From Microthyrium microscopicum (taxonomy: Eukaryota > Ascomycota > Dothideomycetes > Microthyriales > Microthyriaceae): a stretch of DNA of 64,000 nt. The stretch covers positions 1,022,882-1,086,881 of the forward strand of contig MU004240.1 of the NCBI GenBank assembly GCA_010405405.1, given 5' to 3'. This document shows positions 10,830 to 21,441 of the stretch, one piece after another; the first letter of the stretch is position 1; every line of letters starts with the position of its first letter. Both the position numbers and the translations under genes were made by a program. The notes beneath the pieces are model-generated. The model worked only from the letters and a program-made list of their open reading frames with translations, made no database searches and was not told the origin of the DNA.

Positions 10830-12819
10830 TCAGTCAAGATCCATTCTTTCAGCCTGCCTGCGGTTCTTCTCATCCTCTATAGCTTTCTGTCGTTCAATAA
10901 TTCGATGATCATGAATGAACTGCAGGAGTACATGGCCAATTCTTCTAGTAAGAATAGGCGGGATTGCGTTGTTCACATCAATGTATTGTGACGACAGTGA
11001 ATGATAGAAAACCAAGTTATCCTCAAGTCCCTGAAGCCGAGCCAGTTCGCGAACAGTCAGTGCATCTCCCCGAACTACATTGACCAAAGAACATTCGTTA
11101 GTCTTCATTACAAATCATCCAGAAAAGGAAAGCACAACTTACGAGGATGATGATAAGAAGTGTCGCACGACAAGCCTACAGCTTTACTGTTCAGGTCTAT
11201 CGGCTGTGCCTTCGATATCGAATGGCCCAGTTGGTGGTTATATAGCACCTGCTGCGATATACTCGGCTTGCTTCCTAGTTCCTGGCTCGCGATCGGACAT
11301 GCAAAGCCTGTGATGCTATTTGGCGAAAGACTAGTTCGAGTATTCGAGCGAGGTAGGCCGTCAAGTACTTGTTCCACTGTGATTTCCTTTCGCTGCTGAG
11401 TAGTAGATGGCCAATCGATATGCCATGGCAATGGACCTGGCAGGGCCGACGCTACCAAAAGCAAGATTTTACGAGCTTGCGGAATCCCATGATCTGGCAA
11501 ATGGGCCAGTCTCATATGCACCGAGTAGCGTAGGTCCAGCAGTCTAAGAAGAGTGGCCGCGAACTTATCGGCTGCTTTAGACCGCAGAACTGCTGGCGAG
11601 ATGAGTAATACTATGAAGTCGGGGCCAAGGCTCGTGGCGAGAACAGACTCGATCTTTTCAAGTGGACGGCAGAAGCGCTCCACTGAGGGTAGTGGACTGT
11701 TCTTCTGGATGCGATAGGTAGTGTTTTCGCCGGCAATCACAGCCGTCAGGAAATGTCCTTCTGTGCGGGAAGGTACAGAGCCAAATTGGCCTGTGGCAAT
11801 ATCTTCCAGAACTTCTCGAGTGTGTCCGTCGAATACCTGAGTGGAGCTGTTACGGCCATGGCGACACATCCATGTCATATGTTGGGATGGATCGAAACCT
11901 ACGGCAGAGTGAATCTGATGACCAGCTTGAGCGAATCCTTCAGCTAGACCCAGAACTCTCGGCGACAAGTCCATAATAGCGGTTTTCGTGGGACTCGGAA
12001 ACTTGTGCCGTTTTGTTCCAGCTTGCTTAGATAGAAGGCTCGACTTGAGCGGTAGATAGCAAGCAACCTCATCCTGATTCGCATACTGCACAGCGAAGCG
12101 GCAAAAGTAAGTGTCATCTGAGTCTGGCCGACCAAATCAGCAATCAATATACTTGTAGTCGGACGAAAAAACAAACCTGGAACCTGCACAACATGCTCAA
12201 CACCACGCTCAGTGAGCTTTTCGCTCAACCCCCCAACACCAACGATATCAGCGAAGCAAATTGTCTCCGCATCATTAACTGAGCCCATTACATCTGCCCG
12301 ATCGAAATGCAATACTAGCTCTTGAAGCTTGATCTTCGAGTCTTTTTGCTCCATAGAGCGAAACGGGTACCTCGAGTGAAGGAACGAGTACTTTGTGATG
12401 ACGAGAGACCAAGCAGTTTCTGAATCTATGGCCCCTTCAGTCTTGACGATATTGTGTATTTTGACGACACATGCATACTCGGAGGCAAACGGTGGTCGTA
12501 AACGCAAGCTAGACTCAAATGTTAGTCAAATGTTGCTTTGACAAGCTACAGAACATGAACGACGAACCGGGCAAAAGCATTTTGGCTAAATTTGTACTTT
12601 AAGCGCGGATGGACATACTCCAGTATACTGAATACTGGTTTCTAACAGAGCGGTGGGTCAACAGACTTGAAAGACAAAGCGTGGGAGGACGTGTCGACAT
12701 ACTAAATCTGTAGCTCGCTTCCCACTTGGAGGAAATAATTGCTTGAAGGTACCCGGGAGCTCTTTCTGATGCCACTCTTCCCAAGATTGACTATCTGATA
12801 TTTTGGTTGCTTCTGCCAT
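10830..12819 (-). CDS. cytosine-C5 DNA methyltransferase-like protein, catalytic motifs lost
   Basis: Five minus-strand exons (12819-12703, 12641-12619, 12508-12177, 12117-11143, 11074-10830) give 563 residues. The second exon is only 23 nt, but it is needed: it joins the N-terminus to LRLRPPFASEYACVVKIHN in frame. The C-terminal part has DNMT motif IX (TVRELARLQGLEDN) and motif X (VNNAIPP). Motif VIII is partial (GIPQARKILLL). Motif I, normally FxGxGG, reads LSPRVLGLAEGF. The motif IV Pro-Cys nucleophile is replaced by AGENTTYR, and the motif VI Glu-Asn-Val or Glu-Gln-Thr by LLISPAVL. Size and layout recall the Masc1/RID branch (de novo methylation, RIP) rather than DIM-2. It is therefore probably an inactive relative kept for a non-catalytic role, or a recently disabled gene with intact structure. 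It converges on the nitrilase-family gene 113 bases away. Confidence 0.8.
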
Positions 12820-13525
12820 GGATGGCTTTTCCAGCTTGAAATCATATAAAAGGACGAATAAGATGATATTCTCAATAATTGCGAGAATTGCTCAAGAAAA
12901 TGACTAAAACGATATTCATGGGAAAGCAATGGGATGGCAAATGAGCATTGCAGTGTTAGATTGTTGTCATTGTCTGAGATTCCAGTTCTATTGAGCCTTG
13001 CTGCTCATGCAAGTTGCCGTGCAAACGTGGAAGCTGTAGTCGTCCGAGTCGTCCTACTTCAGTACTTGCCTATTCAGGATAATGTACGGGCGTTCAAGTG
13101 TCTAAGATTTCTGCTGCCACCATAAATCAGTCAGTGACTATGCAATGCTGTATCATCAACCGCACAACCTGGGACACCAAAACCACGTAATACTGTAAGA
13201 AGGGGCTTGAAAAACATGTGCATTAGTCTAGTAATGCTGGGTATAATATACCGACAATGAAGAAAACCTCTGAGAGCACAACAAGTGTACCCAATGCTAA
13301 TTTGAACACACAATCATGGCTCACCAACCGCCGATCTAGCCATCGGTCCGTCTATACAAAACGGAAATCTAGTTTTTTGGTTTGTCCTTTTGGTCATGAG
13401 TTGTATTTTGGAACACCTTGCATATATATCGCATCGTTCTCAACGCAGAGAGATGAGCAGGCAATGTCATAAATCTTGTTCATCGTTCCTCTAAGGTGCG
13501 TGGCTTTATCCTTTTAGACGGGCCA
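12820..13525. other. spacer, no gene seen
   Basis: Upstream of the methyltransferase-like gene and downstream of the Ran-binding protein gene, both minus strand. Short open frames only, none with recognisable protein character. Confidence 0.5.
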
Positions 13526-15509
13526 TTATAGTGCAGAGCGGATTTCCTCTGCACATTTCCAGGCCTCTTCTACTTTGTCTGCCTTCATCTAGAGATTACG
13601 TTAGCAAGAAACTTGAGTGAGCGTCCGATGGAGGCTTACTCTAAGCAGCATTGTCTGCGATTTATCGGAATTTGGTATATGGCCGCGGAAGAATAGCGTG
13701 TTCACTCCTTCGGGTCGTTTTCCTTCTTTGTTCCCGAACGGGGAGTCCTTGGTGAAAGGTCCATTGAGGACTAGGCGGTTTGTGCCTTCTTGACGCATGA
13801 TCAATCGAGCGGTACGTCTCTTTCGCTTTGGCGTTGCCTGTGCGGTATCTTCATCATCAGCGCGGCGCTTCTTGCTGGTCTTGGCGGTAGGTTTGCTGTC
13901 CTTGGCGGCGGCCGCATCATCTTGAGCATCAGTGGCAGGCGTCGTATCGGCTTCTTCGTCGGCTTGCTCTTCATTTTGAGAATCGGAACCAGATGATTCG
14001 GACGGTTCTTCATACTCTTGCTCATTGGAAATATTTAGTTTGAAAACACCGCGGCCACATTCTTTCCAAGCTCCATCAAATAAGAAGAGCGTTCCCCGAT
14101 TGGCGAACATGGTCGTCTCGTTTTCCTCTCCAGTCTCTACTTCTTTTTGCACAAAGCGTGCGTCTTTAGTCTCGCTACTGCCGCCAAATTGAGGACCTTC
14201 GTTGTTGCCCTCAGCCTCAACGTTCTTATCGTCATCAGTCTCGGATGCATCACCATCCTCCTCCTCATCTGAAACGGGAGCTCCGAATGTTCGAGTAGGT
14301 TTGCTACCTAATCCAGTAGTCGGGGGATTGAGCGCAAAACCAGTGCTGCTGCTCCCAAAGGCCGATAGACCAGGTCTGCCAGATAGTGCGGAGCCGAACG
14401 GGCTAGCAGAAGAAGCTGCCAGGCCGCCAAATCCAGAACCTGGTTTAGCCGCTAGAGCAGAGAATCCAGACGTTGTGCTTGCAGCACCTCCGAAAGCAGA
14501 CTCTGTCTTAGCTAGTCCAATAATTGAAGGTGGTGATTTTGCTCCTGAGATTGCACCAAAAGGACTGGCGCTTCCAGAAGTGCTACCGAGAGCAGCAAAG
14601 CCAGAAGTCTTTGCATTCGCAAGTTTGCTGAAGCTGGAGCTTTCGAAAGCACTTTGTGACGTTGTTGTGTCTTTGGGGGCGGGGAATTTACTGCCGCTCA
14701 AGGCCGCGAAGGGTGAGATTGCAGAGGTATTGCTGAAGCCACCAGGTCCTGCAAGCTGAATTTACATTAGCGTAAGCCAAAAACCATGGAGGGAAATCAC
14801 ATACCTTGGAGACTATAGTGGCAGCCTCAGGGACTTGCTCCTCAAGATTTGGTGCTTCTACGTCGTTACTCTCGCCACCATCTCGTGGACGCTTCGCGCC
14901 ACGCTCATCACTAAGTTTCTCCTTGGGCTTATCGCTAGAAGCAGAATGGAGTTCATTGCTGAGGGATGGAATGTTGTCCTCCTTGAGATATTGATCTCTA
15001 CTTCGCTTTCCTTTAGGGCTCGTCATGGGTACATCGCCTTCAGCAGTATTGGAAGAGGGTTGGGCGCGGGGAGGAGTCGTTGTCGCATTGGCGGAGGCAG
15101 AACCATTCATGATGGTATCGGTATTAGCGGCATCTACAGAAGGAACAAGTTCAGGACTTTTAGAACTGCCATCTCGCGATCGTTTGCGTCCATGGCGTTT
15201 TGGGTCGGTCTGATCGCCATCCTCAGCATCCTGGTCAACTTCGTCACGACTTCGCTTTCCACGCAGGCTGCCAGAGCCTGAGCTTTCTGTGGTGCTCATG
15301 GCGTCTTCGGATTTGGTCGCGCTGGAGGGATCGTTGGAGGGATCGTTGGGTTTGCTATTAGCATCGATGGTTGTCTGTTCTAGTTTTTCGCGCACTGGGC
15401 TTTCGCGATGCTCATTGTCGTTGGTGGGAGGAGTGGTTGGCTCGGTCACTTGAGCTTGTGCAGCGCTGGTGACCTCCTTTGCGTCATGATCAGTATTCGT
15501 AGAGGACAT
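13526..15509 (-). CDS. Yrb2/RanBP3-type Ran-binding protein
   Basis: Minus-strand exons 15509-14805, 14755-13640 and 13588-13526, 627 residues. The N-terminal third is acidic and Ser/Thr-rich with repeated Lys/Arg clusters of the form GKRSRD or KRHGRKRSRD, good candidates for nuclear localisation signals. The middle is rich in Phe-Gly-type motifs (GFGGL, SPFGSAL, SAFGSSS), as in nucleoporins. The C-terminal part is a Ran-binding domain (DARFVQKEVETGEENETTMFANRGTLFLFD, then KECGRGVFKLN and RLIMRQEGTNRLVLNGPF), with an acidic insertion in the middle. The last 20-residue exon finishes the domain (KADKVEEAWKCAEEIRSAL). Yrb2/RanBP3 proteins help Crm1-dependent nuclear export. A Nup2-like role is the alternative, because FG motifs and a Ran-binding domain occur there too. 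Confidence 0.88.
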
Positions 15510-16672
15510 TTTGACCGGTGGATATCAAAATGGTTTGAAGGTTGACGCGTGGTATTCCTGGCGGAACAGGCGTAACTCAGTTGCAATTGACGTGAACGAG
15601 GAAGCGCCGGCTGGACGGATGGTAGGCGGAGCCAAGAACGGACTCTCAAAGCTGGGACGGAGCGTATTTAAAAAAGTAGGGACCAGTCTGGATAGCGAAG
15701 AATGATCCAGGGCAAGGCAAATGGGTAGATTCGAGAGTGGTTGGCTCAAACTGGCGGTTGGAAATTGGGAGCCTGAAAGACACGGCTGATGGCGTTGCTG
15801 TCAGGTTTTGAGTGGACGGACAGAAGAGAAGAAGGGGTGTCAAGCTTGAGAAACAAAGGCGGTGCTTTGCCAGTATAACAGAGAATATGCGGGCGTAATT
15901 GGAGACTGTTTTTGGTGAGACTTGTTGGGAAGAGAGGTTGTTGGTGGTGATTGACTTGGTCGAGACTTAGCGAGACAACTCATCCGTGGGTCTTGGCACT
16001 ATTCTTTGATAGGCCAATATTACCCGCAGGCAAAATTAATGGCCTTTTATAAAACAAAATACTTATTAAATATCCCGCCCTAGGCAATAATACGCGGTCA
16101 TTCTATCATTCAAGAAGCCCGATAAGAAAGCGTAATGGCGGACAATGGACTAGTACCAGCTACTCTGTGATATGAAATGCTACTCTACTGTCATTGTTTC
16201 CATTGCTTCCACCAGTTTGCTGTCGTCATGAAGACCAGATTGGTATGCACCACATTCACAGGTCTATTGGAGCAAAAAGTTTTGATGTAAAGTAGAGAGG
16301 AGAATTTTGCATTACTCTTCGAGTTGAACATACAAAATATGATACAGAAAGAACGCCATGCAATCCGCGATTTTGCCAAGGTCCCAGTCTATGCTTCTTC
16401 AATCCTTTCGCCTTTTGAACACACGCTGGTAAACAAGATCGGAACCATCCAAGAGCCTTTTATCGTGTCTCTGCTAGCTGTCCTTTCCTCTTGTACGACT
16501 GCTTCCGATTCACCCTTCTACAAAATACAAGAGGAGAAGAGTGTGAAGCCCGCTAAATATATACATGTACAAGAGTTAGAAAGGTATAGAGGTACAGACG
16601 TCGAAATGTGCCGTTGGGGAATCGAGAGAAGAATATTAATAAAACTTGTTTCAAACATTTTCAATGTTGCCT
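15510..16672. other. spacer, no gene seen
   Basis: About 1.16 kb between the start of the Ran-binding gene and the stop of SSC1, both minus strand. It holds a promoter and the SSC1 3' UTR. A plus-strand open frame (16324-16782) runs into the SSC1 coding end and is taken as fortuitous. Confidence 0.5.
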
Positions 16673-18843
16673 TCATGGCTTCTTCTCCTCGTTGGAGGAT
16701 TGCTCGCCAGGTTGTTGCGGTTGCTCACCCTGCGATTGGTTGTCTGACGTGCGGGACTTGTACATCTGATCGAAGAGGTTGAGGGAGGCATTTTGAAGCT
16801 CATCAACCTTCTCCTTGAGCTCGGCGGCTGTGACACCCTCGCCAGCTTGGCTCTTGGCTACCACTTCACGCAGAGTAGTGATGTTCTCACGGATCTTCTC
16901 GACTTCAGTCTTGTCAAGCTTCTCCTCATGCTCCTTGAGAGCCTTATCGGTATCATTAAGAACGCTCTCAGCGCGGTTGGCAGTTTCGATCGCATCCTTG
17001 CGCTCTTTGTCTGCCTCAGCATAGAGCTCGGCATCCTTTACCATGGAGTCGATCTCGTTGTCTGATAGACCAGATCCAGATGCAATAGTGATGGATTGAT
17101 CCTTGTTTGTGGACTTGTCCTTGGCGTGAACGTGGACAATGCTGTCAGCATCAATGTCGAACGTGACCTCAATCTGAGGCACACCCCGATGTGCTGGTGG
17201 GATTCCAACAAGTTGGAAGTTTCCAAGAAGCTTGTTGTCCCGGACAAGCTCACGCTCACCCTGGAATACCTTGATCTCAACAGCGCTCTGGAAATCCGCA
17301 GCAGTGGAGAAAGTCTGCGACTTCTTGGTTGGGATAGTGGTGTTGCGGTTGATCAGACGGGTGAAAACACCGCCTAGTGTCTCGATACCGAGGGAGAGAG
17401 GGGTGACATCGAGGAGGAGAATATCGGTAACGTTGCCAGCAAGAACACCACCTTGGATAGCAGCACCCATAGCGACAGCCTCATCAGGGTTAACCGACTT
17501 AGCTGGGTCACGGCCGAAGATACCCTTGACGGATTCGGCGACCTTTGGCATACGGGTCATACCACCGACAAGAATGACTTCTTGGATGTCCTTCGCTTGT
17601 AGACTGGCGTCCTTGAGCGCCTTGCGAACAGGGTCGATAGTCTTTTGAATGAGAGGGTTCACGAGATTCTCGAATTGAGATCGACTGAGTTTGCTGTTGA
17701 TGTGCTTGGGGCCGCTGGCGTCAGCGGTAATGAAAGGAAGGTTGATATCGGTTTGAGTTGCGGATGAGAGTTCGATCTTGGCCTTCTCCGCTGCTTCGCG
17801 GATTCGCTGGATAGCCATGCGGTCTTTGGATAGATCGATACCAGACTCTTTCTTGAATGCATCGAGCAGGTGGCGAACGAGTGTGATATCAAAGTCCTCA
17901 CCACCAAGATGAGTGTCACCATTGGTAGACTTGACCTCGAACACACCGCTCTGGAGCTCAAGGATGGAGATATCAAATGTACCACCACCGAGATCGTATA
18001 CAGCGACAATGCGGTCAGCTTCCTTCTCTAAGCCATAGGCGAGAGCAGCAGCAGTTGGCTCGTTGATCACACGGAGAACATTGAGACCGGAGATCTGACC
18101 AGCATCCTTGGTAGCTTGACGTTGTGAATCGTTGAAGTAGGCAGGGACGGTAACGACAGCGTTCTTGATACCCTTTCCAAGATAGGCCTCGGCGGTTTCC
18201 TTCATCTTTCCGAGAACGAAGCCACCAATTTGGGCCGGGGAATCTGGGAAGTAAGTTAGCATTATAGATCTTGTGTATCAGCTGATCGGAACATACATTT
18301 TTGGCCTTGCGCTTCAACCCACGCATCGCCATTGCTGTGCTGAACAATCTTGTATGGAACTTGTTGGATATCACGTTGGACCTCAGCATCAGTGAACTTG
18401 CGGCCGATAAGACGTTTGGTGGCGAAGAGGGTGTTTTCTGGGTTCACGACAGCTTGTCGTTTAGCAGCGATACCAACTAGACGTTCGCCATCCTTGGTAA
18501 AACCGACGACTGATGGAGTCGTTCGTGTGCCTGTACACTGATTAGCATGATATAGATGATAAAAGAATTCAAAGTATACCTTCGGCGTTTTCTATTATAC
18601 GGGGAGCTTTTCCGTCCATAACCGCGACGGCCGAGTTTGTTGTTCCCAGATCGATACCGATAACTGGGCCTTTAATCTTCTCATCTGAGTACTTGCGCGC
18701 CCATGATGAGCCCAGTGGAGATTTGAAGACGGGAGCGCGGACAACAGAGGTCGCGCGAGGAAGAAGCTGTTTCAATGAGCATGCGACGAATGTATGATCA
18801 GTAGAAAGGAGCTTACGTTTCTCGCTAGCCTTGACGACAACAT
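16673..18843 (-). CDS. SSC1: mitochondrial Hsp70 (Ssc1)
   Basis: Minus-strand exons 18843-18817, 18766-18580, 18530-18297 and 18243-16673, 672 residues. The first exon encodes only MLSSRLARN. With the start of exon 2 it makes a basic mitochondrial presequence ending near [10 protein letters not shown]. The nucleotide-binding domain has the Hsp70 phosphate motifs ([43 protein letters not shown]). The substrate domain begins near [17 protein letters not shown]. The C-terminal lid is present, and the end is [39 protein letters not shown] identifies the DnaK/Ssc1 type. It drives protein import and folding in the matrix with Tim44 and Mge1. It is divergent from VMA6, and heat-shock-element-like sites lie about 140-165 bases upstream of its start. 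Confidence 0.97.
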
Positions 18844-19314
18844 TTTGAGATATGAGGAGCAACAAGAACAATTAGATGATGAAGGAAGGAAAGGGAGAAG
18901 GAATGGAGCTGGATGGGAAGGGATTGATGGATGGTTTGGATGAAGAGAAAGCGAGTCTAGAAAGTCTGGTGATAAAAAATTTCGAGAGCAAGGTCCGAGA
19001 ATGTTCTGCCAAGCAAAAGGGGCAATTGCCTGCGGCTGCACGGAAGCGTCAAAGCTCCTTCCGCCTGTACTCCGCTGCCCGCCAAGCCGCTGCTCTCCAA
19101 CCTCAGCTCTTGAACTTTAGGTCGCGATCATCTATCGGCAGTACACTCTCCCGGTAGCCTTTACGAATAAGATTGTTGATAAGTCGTAAGCATGCAGTAG
19201 TATTGCAGCTGAGCCCAAAACAGCAAACTAGAACCAAGGTCTCTACTTTGCCTCCATCAAACTCGTCTTTGCGAAAGACCGTCATCTACCAGCATCAACT
19301 CAGCAATCGCCGTC
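18844..19314. promoter_or_regulatory. divergent promoter region SSC1/VMA6
   Basis: 471 bases between the two start codons. On the SSC1 side the plus strand is strongly purine-rich (GGAAGG- and GATGG-type runs), so the SSC1 leader is pyrimidine-rich, as is common in fungal leaders. Heat-shock-element-like sites are listed separately. Confidence 0.6.
18981..19006 (-). promoter_or_regulatory. putative heat-shock elements
   Basis: The stretch TCCGAGAATGTTC (18994-19006) carries GAA and TTC blocks two bases apart, preceded at the correct spacing by TCC, one base off a third block. Just before it, TTCGAGAG (18981-18988) gives another near match. The Hsf1 site is alternating GAA/TTC blocks every five bases. 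Position, 138-163 bases upstream of the Hsp70 start codon, fits use by SSC1. Inferred from sequence only. Confidence 0.5.
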
Positions 19315-20558
19315 ATGGAGGGCATGTTCTATAATGTCAACTTTGGGTGAGTCTCTGGTAACCGTTAGTTCAGTGATAATAACTAACAGCAAATAGCTAT
19401 CTCGAGGGCATTGTACGGGGCTACCGAAACAGCTTGCTCACCTCTCAAAATTACAACAATCTTACCCAATGCGAGACGATAGATGGTCTGCTTTCTCTTT
19501 GATGTATAAAGAAGATTTTTGTTAACCGCATTAAAGATGTAAAGCTTCAACTCGGCCCTGCTTACGGGGATTTCCTCGCCTCCCTTCCTCCCAACCCGTC
19601 AACGTCGTCCCTCGCTGATAAGGCAACTGAAAAACTAGTTGCCGAATTCCGCTATCTTCAAGCCAATGCCGTTGGATCGCTTTCCAAGTTCATGGAGTAT
19701 CTCACTTACGGCTATATGATTGATAATGTGGCTCTGCTCATTACTGGAACCCTTCATGAACGAGACACCAGGGAATTGTTAGATCGCTGCCATCCACTAG
19801 GCTGGTTTGAGACTATGCCTGTGTTGTGCGTGGCTACCAACATTGAGGAGCTTTACAACTCAGTACTCGTCGAAACCCCTCTTGCTGCATACTTCAAGGG
19901 CTCTTTAAGTCACCAAGATTTGGACGAGCTCAATATCGAAATAATTCGAAACATGCTGTACAAGAATTATCTAGAGGATTTCCACAATTGGGTCAACACA
20001 CATCCAGATATCAGCGGAACCCCAACTGCCGAAGTCATGACCGAGGTTCTCGAGTTTGAAGCAGACCGAAGAAGCATCAACATTACCCTCAACTCCTTTG
20101 GCACCGAGCTATCCAAGCAAGAGCGTAGGAAACTCTATCCCAGCTTTGGCAAGCTTTACCCAGAAGGAACTCTAATGCTCTCCCGTGCCGAGGATCTCGA
20201 AGGTGTGAGGATCGCTGTCGACATGATCGCAGATTACAAGACATTCTTTGATCAAGCAGGTCTATCGCAAGGTGGTGGCGTCGGCAACATGGCCGGAGGA
20301 GGAGGAGATGATACCAAGAGTTTGGAAGACCTGTTCTATCAGAAAGAGATGGAGATTTCGAAGCTTGCCTTTACAAGGCAATTTACACATTCCGTAGTGT
20401 ATGCATGGGTTAAGCTACGGGAACAGGTACGTCGAACGTGTTATTACAGCTTATGTGCTAACTTTCAATTCCAGGAAATTCGCAACATCACCTGGATTGC
20501 GGAATGCATTGCACAACAACAGAAGGATAGAATAGGCAACTACATTAGTGTATTTTGA
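19315..20558 (+). CDS. VMA6: V-type ATPase subunit d (Vma6)
   Basis: Exons 19315-19346, 19397-19485, 19537-20426 and 20475-20558, 364 residues, close to the family length of about 345-350. The start gives MEGMFYNVNFGYLEGIVRGYRN, the standard N-terminus. Other conserved stretches are QYLANAVGSLSKF-like (VGSLSKFMEYLTYGYMIDNV), GRSPLGWFE-like (HPLGWFETMPVL) and the last exon (EIRNITWIAECIAQ). Subunit d sits on the cytosolic side of the Vo ring and couples it to the central stalk of the vacuolar proton pump. A Gly-rich insertion (residues near QGGGVGNMAGGGGDDTKS) lengthens the protein slightly. All introns are short, with GTGAGT, GTCTGC and GTACGT donors. Confidence 0.96.
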
Positions 20559-21441
20559 AATCGAAGGACCAGCAGCCGCAAACAACTAATATCAGGAGGA
20601 CCAGTACGAATGGCGTTCAAAGGAATTTGCGGCGAATACCCGTGCAACGAAAGTTTGAGGCTCATCAGTGGTTAGAACTGTGGATATACCTGAAAAAGGG
20701 GTTTTCCTTGTTTGCAGCCCAGCTATGATAGATTTCTTTGAATGCCAAAGCTTACAGCTCCTCTTCAATAATCGATAATGACCCACGTTTTGCGTTAGCG
20801 AAACCTGGGATGATTTTCTTGAGGCTGCGATAGCTACTACTACGAACTGCTAATCTGTGAGGTAGATCAAGCTCCTGGCAGGTGTTGGATGTCTCTCAAG
20901 AAGCAGCCCATCACCGGATGAAGCTTTGGAATTTTCTGCTTCATTGTTTTATTCTCTACAAGGCGTTGTCGGCTATGGTTGAATTCTAGACCAAAAATCG
21001 TGACTAACATTTTATCAAGGACGGTATTGCGCAATTCTAGACTTCTGGTTGGCCGAGGTGCAGGGGACCACTGATCAGTGGCGGATCAACCTAAGACCGA
21101 AAATCTTCACTTAGCTCATCCCTCCCTCCTGGACATCAGTCACTTCTCCACGCTTTGTTGGATCTCTCTCTACTCTATTATCTTTCAACATGACTCTGAC
21201 TCCTCTCGAGTATGCTTACTTGTCCATCTGCGACAAAGACATCACCTAACATCCATCTTTCACAGGCCGCTTTGACCCCGCAGTCACTGATTCCGTCATA
21301 ACACTTATCGTTTGACCCTCACGCGACTTGTCCCGCGTCCATTTAGCCAAGAGCTGCTCAGCGGTCTCCTCCGTCAGCCTTCTCTACCACTAATTAATTC
21401 CCCACAAAAATCTTTTTCGAGCAAGGCTACGCATCGTCACC
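20559..21441. other. spacer, no gene seen
   Basis: Holds the VMA6 3' UTR and the promoter and pyrimidine-rich leader of the PRPP synthetase gene (CT-rich from about 21117 onward). No further coding exon with a usable frame was found. Confidence 0.5.

Noticed and set aside
14202-14759. Plus-strand frame of 185 codons across the Ran-binding gene
   Set aside because: It is the antisense reading of the FG-motif and acidic region of the minus-strand gene, which has clear splice sites and domains.
16324-16782. Plus-strand open frame of 152 codons overlapping the end of SSC1
   Set aside because: More than 100 bases are antisense to the conserved Hsp70 C-terminus, and the rest is low-complexity 3' UTR. 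No family character.
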